Assembly (NCBI GenBank): GCA_030830285.1
Contig: JAURNF010000150.1
Coordinates: forward strand, 1 to 10,697
DNA length: 10,697 bases
Direction: 5' to 3'
From: Candidatus Kapaibacterium sp.
Lineage (GTDB): Bacteria > Bacteroidota > Ignavibacteria > Kapaibacteriales > Kapaibacteriaceae
Below are positions 6,898 through 10,697 of the stretch, one piece after another (within the stretch, counting starts at the first letter, position 1; each line of letters begins with the position of its first letter). The translations under genes were made by a program, and so were the position numbers. Under the pieces are notes generated by a model. That model worked only from the letters and a program-made list of their open reading frames with translations, made no database searches and was not told the origin of the DNA.

Positions 6898-8767
6898 TCT
6901 ACCCACGAATCCGTCAACCACCGCTTCTGTGCGCCAACCGCATCACTATACCGTTCGAGAACTTGCTGGGAAGATGCTTCCCTTCGTCCGCCCGTTCTGG
7001 AAACTCATTCTGTTTTCGACGCTGGCGAACCTTCTGTTCTCTGCTGCAAATGCGCTCACGTTAGCGATCGTCGAGCCAGTGTTCCGAACGCTGTTCGGCT
7101 CAGCAGGACCAATTGCATCTGCCGGTACTACGACCATGGCGTCCGGACTGAAAGCGAAGTTCGACGAGATTGTAGCATCGTTAATCATCGCTCCAGACTA
7201 CGGAACGTCGATCCGCAACATCAGCATCGTGATCTTCGCATTATTCCTCGTACGTGGCTTGATGAAGTACCTGGGCAATGTGATTTCGATTCGACTCGAA
7301 GAAGGGATCGTGAAGCGAATCCGTGACACGCTATTCCTGCACGTCACGCAGCACTCGATTGATTTCTTCACACGGCGTAAAACAGGAGACATCATCTCTC
7401 TGCTCACGAACGACGTCGGTGTGCTCAATCATGCAACAATCAATTCTGTAACGACGCTTTGGCGCGAAGCATCAACGCTGATTATCTACATCGTGCTTCT
7501 CATGGTTATTAGCGCAAAGCTGACCGTGATTTCGGTTGGCGTAGCGTTGCTTGGGTTGCTTCTCATTCGCTCAGTTACTTCAGTGTTGCGTCGCTACGGA
7601 TCGAAGATGCAGGCTGCACAGGCAGACTACACATCAACGCTTCAAGAATCGGTCCTGGGAATACGCGTTATCAAGGGCATGGGCGTTGAGCCAAGTGTTG
7701 CCGAGCGGTTCATGCAGCAAACAGCAGCATACGTACGCCGAGCTGTGCGCAACACGCGCGTGATGAGCCTTATCCCTGTGTTCAACGACACCTTTGGCAT
7801 TCTCGCCTTGGTCACCGTGTTCTACGTCGGTGGCATGGAACGTGCTTCGGGTGCAATCACACCATCGAACCTCGTTACGTTCTTGTTCTTGTTGTTCGGC
7901 TTAATGCAGCCAATCGGCGTGATTGTTAACACCATTGCGCAAATGCAGCGCGGCGTTGCAGCCGGAGCGAACGTGGCGGCTGTGCTCGACGAGAAGCCAT
8001 CGATTACATCTGGTACCGTATCGGCATTGGAGAAGCAACCAACCCTCGCGATCGACAATGTGTCGTTTGCGTATGGTGACAATGAAGTACTTCACGACAT
8101 CACGCTCACAATTGCACGGGGTGAGACCGTTGCGTTTGTGGGTGCTTCGGGAAGCGGCAAGTCTACGATGCTCGATTTGCTCTTGCGGTTCTACGATCCA
8201 CGCAGCGGAACAATCCGTCTCGATGGAACGGATGTGCGCGACCTCGACCTTGCGTCCTATCGACACATCTTTGGCGTTGTTTCGCAGGAGACAATGCTGT
8301 TCAACGACACGATTGCGAACAACATTAGTCTTGGCGATGCCCAGGCTGACCTCGATCGCGTTCGCGCGGCTGCGACGATTGCACATGCCGATGGCTTTAT
8401 CTCGGCGATGCCCGAAGGCTACAACACAATGATTGGCGATCGCGGTATGCGCCTGAGCGGTGGACAACGTCAGCGCATTGCTATTGCCCGTGCACTCTAT
8501 CGCGAACCTCGCATCTTGCTGTTCGACGAGGCAACATCAGCCCTCGATACAGAGTCGGAGCGCTTGGTTCAAGAGGCTATCGACGACGTACTTGCAAACC
8601 GCACGGCGATCATCGTAGCACACCGTCTCTCGACAATTGTCAATGCTCATCGCATTGTTGTGTTTGATCAAGGACGGATCGCAGAAGTGGGCACCCACAC
8701 AGAGCTTCTTGCTGCACAAGGCGTGTATGCAAAGCTCCACGCTCTGCAGTTCACGTCGAACGCTTAA
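6863..8767 (+). CDS. ABC exporter, fused membrane and ATPase domains (MsbA-like)
   Basis: This half-transporter (634 residues) probably works as a homodimer in the inner membrane and uses ATP to flip or export a lipid or hydrophobic substrate; lipid A core export as in MsbA is one possibility. After a hydrophilic Pro/Thr-rich N-terminus (~1-40) come about six membrane helices (~48-360), then the nucleotide-binding domain (~390-634). Its motifs are Walker A GASGSGKST (427-435), Q-loop SQETMLF, signature LSGGQ (531-535), Walker B ILLFDE with Asp555 and Glu556, D-loop SALD and switch His587 in AHRLST. The NBD is complete. The start is uncertain: ATG 6863 overlaps the amidase end by 35 bp; GTG 6929 would remove 22 low-complexity residues and give 612; an in-frame ATG at 6791 lies deep within the amidase gene and is unlikely. 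It is the last gene of the corA-amidase-exporter run and shares its TTAA end with the convergent glycosyltransferase. Substrate is unknown. Confidence 0.93.
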   Translation: MQHRINGPSHTDLPTNPSTTASVRQPHHYTVRELAGKMLPFVRPFWKLILFSTLANLLFSAANALTLAIVEPVFRTLFGSAGPIASAGTTTMASGLKAKFDEIVASLIIAPDYGTSIRNISIVIFALFLVRGLMKYLGNVISIRLEEGIVKRIRDTLFLHVTQHSIDFFTRRKTGDIISLLTNDVGVLNHATINSVTTLWREASTLIIYIVLLMVISAKLTVISVGVALLGLLLIRSVTSVLRRYGSKMQAAQADYTSTLQESVLGIRVIKGMGVEPSVAERFMQQTAAYVRRAVRNTRVMSLIPVFNDTFGILALVTVFYVGGMERASGAITPSNLVTFLFLLFGLMQPIGVIVNTIAQMQRGVAAGANVAAVLDEKPSITSGTVSALEKQPTLAIDNVSFAYGDNEVLHDITLTIARGETVAFVGASGSGKSTMLDLLLRFYDPRSGTIRLDGTDVRDLDLASYRHIFGVVSQETMLFNDTIANNISLGDAQADLDRVRAAATIAHADGFISAMPEGYNTMIGDRGMRLSGGQRQRIAIARALYREPRILLFDEATSALDTESERLVQEAIDDVLANRTAIIVAHRLSTIVNAHRIVVFDQGRIAEVGTHTELLAAQGVYAKLHALQFTSNA

Positions 8768-10401
8768 CGCAGCTTGTACAACGTGTAGTGACGCGATTCA
8801 AACACGGCGGCGTGTGTTGTTTGTAGCGACTGCTGAACATCTTGGATGAGTGTCGCTCGATCTTGCGGATGGTAATACACAACCCACGGAAGCAGGCGCG
8901 CAATGGCGAGCGTGGCCTCGTCAGATTCGTTTGATGGCAACGCAATCGACATATGCGTGAAACCAGGCTTACTTCCCGACATCCACCCTTGTGTGTACCA
9001 CTCCAACTGTCCATTCACCGCATCTGTCTCAGATGCGTTATGAAACACATACGCAAATGACTTGTGGAAGAGCGTATCATCAAGCATCAATCGCGCTACC
9101 TGACGTCCGCCTACCACAGTTGAAGGCCCAGGACGCACAACATTCACAAGCGCTACAAGTGCTGCAACGGCAATAGCGCCATAGACTACCGGTTGATACA
9201 AGCGAACGGCAGCGACCTGTTGGCGTGATCGGCCACGGACTTGCTGCAGCAAGACAACGACGGCAACCATACAAATCGCAATGCCAAGCATCACCGTTTG
9301 GAGATTGAGACGGTCGTGCAACAGGTGCTCAGCACCATACCATACAGCCGCAATTGCGATAAGGAGATACGTCACCAACAGCATCCGTGGTTGCGCCTCA
9401 CGTCGCACGCGCTCAAGAGCAACCAAAGAGAGGATCGATGCGGGTGGCACCAACATGACAGCTTGCGACATGTATCGATGCTGCGAGAATGCAATGCTGA
9501 ACATTCCGACAACGAGCCACAAGCCGAGCATGACAATCTCTGGCTGGTCTCTACGCAGCAGTTCAGCACGATGCCTGATCACACTCACAACCCATATAGC
9601 GGTCACGACAAGGATTGGACTTGCGAGGATGAGAAACGCAATTGGGCTGAGAATTCCACCAGATGGATCAGTGAGCGTTGGATGCGGCAGACTCCATGCA
9701 AGGAATACTTGATCACCGTAGCGCGACAGCATGATAGCCCACCAAGGCAGTCCAAGCAGCAGTCCAACCCCGATGCCGAGAAGCGTCCAGATACGCTGAC
9801 CCGGCACACGCAGGAACAGCAGTAATCCGATCACGACAATCAGCGTTGCAATCGGCGCAGTTAACAGTCCAACAGCTGTGGCTAGCGTGAGCGTGAGGGT
9901 TCGTATCGCGGCAGCGCCGCGCGTGTCAACATCGGCTCGTGACACCACAGACCATACCATAGTGAGCGCTGCGGCAACAAAGGGTACCAACGTCTCTGCC
10001 TGGCGTCCGAACACGATGAAAGGTATACTCGTACCAACGATCACCATCGACATCACCGAACTCTCGAACGTAACCACACGGCGTGCCAACGCATATGTGA
10101 GCAGCATGGCAATCATCGTGCAGAGCACTGCGAACCAACGCACAGCAAGAGGCGTCGGACCTACAACATCGATACCGACGGCTATCATCCAAGCTGGAAG
10201 TGGTGCCATCATCGCCGAGTACATTCCACCCGGCGCAGCTGCGGCTTGGTCGAGCCATTGCATTGTGTGCTGAATACTCAGACCACGCAGAGCGTACAAT
10301 GCTTCGGGATATGGCTGAATCTCTACATGTGCAAGGCGCATCACATACAGACCGCCAAGTACAAGGAGCGTGGCTAGAACTGTATGATGGCGGGATGTCA
10401 T
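8764..10401 (-). CDS. GT-C membrane glycosyltransferase, ArnT/PMT_2-like (GT39/GT83 group)
   Basis: This 545-residue polytopic protein resembles enzymes that transfer sugars from polyprenyl-phosphate donors to lipids or proteins on the outer face of the cytoplasmic membrane. A first helix (LATLLVLGGLYVMRL) is followed by the loop QPYPEALYALRG, corresponding to the acidic first-loop motif of the family, then GGMYSAMMAPLPAWM and about ten further hydrophobic segments. A soluble tail follows (~423-545), probably periplasmic. In relatives the first loop usually has a DE pair; here only Glu33 remains after Pro32, if my alignment is right. ATG 10401 is chosen because it overlaps the upstream stop as ATGA; an in-frame ATG at 10461 would add 20 residues (MDCDCDPHSV...) without family character and overlap the upstream gene more deeply. 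Donor and acceptor cannot be read from sequence, and the exact GT family is uncertain. Confidence 0.8.
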   Translation of the reverse strand: MTSRHHTVLATLLVLGGLYVMRLAHVEIQPYPEALYALRGLSIQHTMQWLDQAAAAPGGMYSAMMAPLPAWMIAVGIDVVGPTPLAVRWFAVLCTMIAMLLTYALARRVVTFESSVMSMVIVGTSIPFIVFGRQAETLVPFVAAALTMVWSVVSRADVDTRGAAAIRTLTLTLATAVGLLTAPIATLIVVIGLLLFLRVPGQRIWTLLGIGVGLLLGLPWWAIMLSRYGDQVFLAWSLPHPTLTDPSGGILSPIAFLILASPILVVTAIWVVSVIRHRAELLRRDQPEIVMLGLWLVVGMFSIAFSQHRYMSQAVMLVPPASILSLVALERVRREAQPRMLLVTYLLIAIAAVWYGAEHLLHDRLNLQTVMLGIAICMVAVVVLLQQVRGRSRQQVAAVRLYQPVVYGAIAVAALVALVNVVRPGPSTVVGGRQVARLMLDDTLFHKSFAYVFHNASETDAVNGQLEWYTQGWMSGSKPGFTHMSIALPSNESDEATLAIARLLPWVVYYHPQDRATLIQDVQQSLQTTHAAVFESRHYTLYKLR

Positions 10402-10697
10402 GGTGCGATAAAAATAGCGCGTGGAGAAAGACACAGAATGAGGATCACAATCGCAGTCCATCCGATGATGGTGCGCCCCCTACCAAGTGGCTCAGGATCT
10501 ACAATCTCGGGGTGGTCGGTTTTGATGAACACACGAACCATGATCAACCAGAACACCCATACCTCTCCGAGTTCGAAGATCAAGGGCATGCGTGCGATGG
10601 CATCAGATAGGAACGGATCAACGTGTGTTTGCAGCCAGATAATCCATGCGTCTGGCGATGGCTCGAGAAGAAGCTGATGAATGATGTTCATCATCCA
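10398..10697 (-). CDS. C-terminal part of a probable site-2 (M50) membrane metalloprotease (partial)
   Basis: The minus-strand frame is open to the window edge (ATG at 10694 is preceded in frame by TGG), so the gene probably starts beyond it. About 99 residues are visible: an amphipathic segment, a hydrophobic helix (ELGEVWVFWLIMVRVFI), a short loop DHPEIVDPEPLGRGR and a last membrane helix (IIGWTAIVILILCL). The pattern HP.i.D..PLg.gR..igw...vifiLcl.P closely resembles the C-terminal end of site-2 protease family proteins, which cleave substrates within the membrane. The HExxH and LDG zinc motifs that would prove this lie outside the window. Its TGA overlaps the glycosyltransferase ATG (ATGA), indicating one operon with coupled translation. 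A small independent membrane protein starting at 10694 is the alternative. Confidence 0.6.
   Translation of the reverse strand, partial: WMMNIIHQLLLEPSPDAWIIWLQTHVDPFLSDAIARMPLIFELGEVWVFWLIMVRVFIKTDHPEIVDPEPLGRGRTIIGWTAIVILILCLSPRAIFIAP

Noticed and set aside
7901..8467. 188-residue open frame on the minus strand inside the ABC exporter gene
   Set aside because: It is fully antisense to the transporter/ATPase coding region with clear ABC motifs, its translation has no recognisable domain or hydrophobic pattern, and long antisense frames are common in this base composition.
8774..8781. Palindrome TTGTACAA near the end of the glycosyltransferase gene
   Set aside because: An isolated 8-bp palindrome inside coding sequence is expected by chance and has no partner motif nearby.
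9241..9825. 194-residue open frame on the plus strand inside the glycosyltransferase gene
   Set aside because: The translation is rich in His, Arg, Gln and Asn with no domain character, while the opposite strand encodes a coherent polytopic membrane protein.
10402..10461. Upstream ATG 10461 as the glycosyltransferase start
   Set aside because: The added residues (MDCDCDPHSV...) lie inside the upstream coding frame and lack family character; ATG 10401 forms a classic ATGA overlap.

Overview
The window is gene-dense: eight protein-coding genes (two cut by the window edges) fill nearly all of it, and the only real intergenic gap is about 61 bp. I saw no rRNA or tRNA gene, CRISPR array, transposase or integrase. 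The best clue to the organism is the 958-residue secreted subtilisin-like protease ending in a type A type IX secretion (T9SS) sorting domain, next to a partial protein ending in a FlgD-like Ig domain. T9SS is confined to the Bacteroidota/Chlorobi (FCB) group. The moderate GC content, TAnnTTTG promoter-like motifs and scarcity of Shine-Dalgarno sequences fit a Bacteroidota/Chlorobi lineage such as Candidatus Kapabacteria or Ignavibacteria. That placement is an inference.

Layout. (1) 1-3248, plus strand: the C-terminal end of a FlgD-Ig protein, then the secreted S8 peptidase, joined by a TAATG stop/start overlap. (2) 3245-4657, minus strand: an RlmD/TrmA-type RNA m5U methyltransferase that converges on the protease and shares a TTAA stop with it. 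(3) 4658-4718: a short divergent promoter region holding two face-to-face TAnnTTTG elements. (4) 4719-8767, plus strand: a tightly packed probable operon of CorA-type Mg2+/Co2+ channel, periplasmic N-acetylmuramoyl-L-alanine amidase and MsbA-like ABC exporter, with overlapping gene ends. (5) 8764-10697, minus strand: a GT-C (ArnT/PMT-like) membrane glycosyltransferase preceded by the C-terminal part of a probable site-2 (M50) membrane protease, joined by an ATGA overlap. The glycosyltransferase converges on the ABC exporter, again sharing a TTAA stop.

Functional theme. Apart from the rRNA methyltransferase, every product with an assigned role acts at or beyond the cytoplasmic membrane: secreted proteolysis, ion uptake, peptidoglycan cleavage, lipid or substrate export, envelope glycosylation and probably intramembrane proteolysis. 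Each belongs to a well-known family. I see no convincing undescribed system. The points worth a second look concern gene packing, the divergent promoter and a few family-atypical residues.
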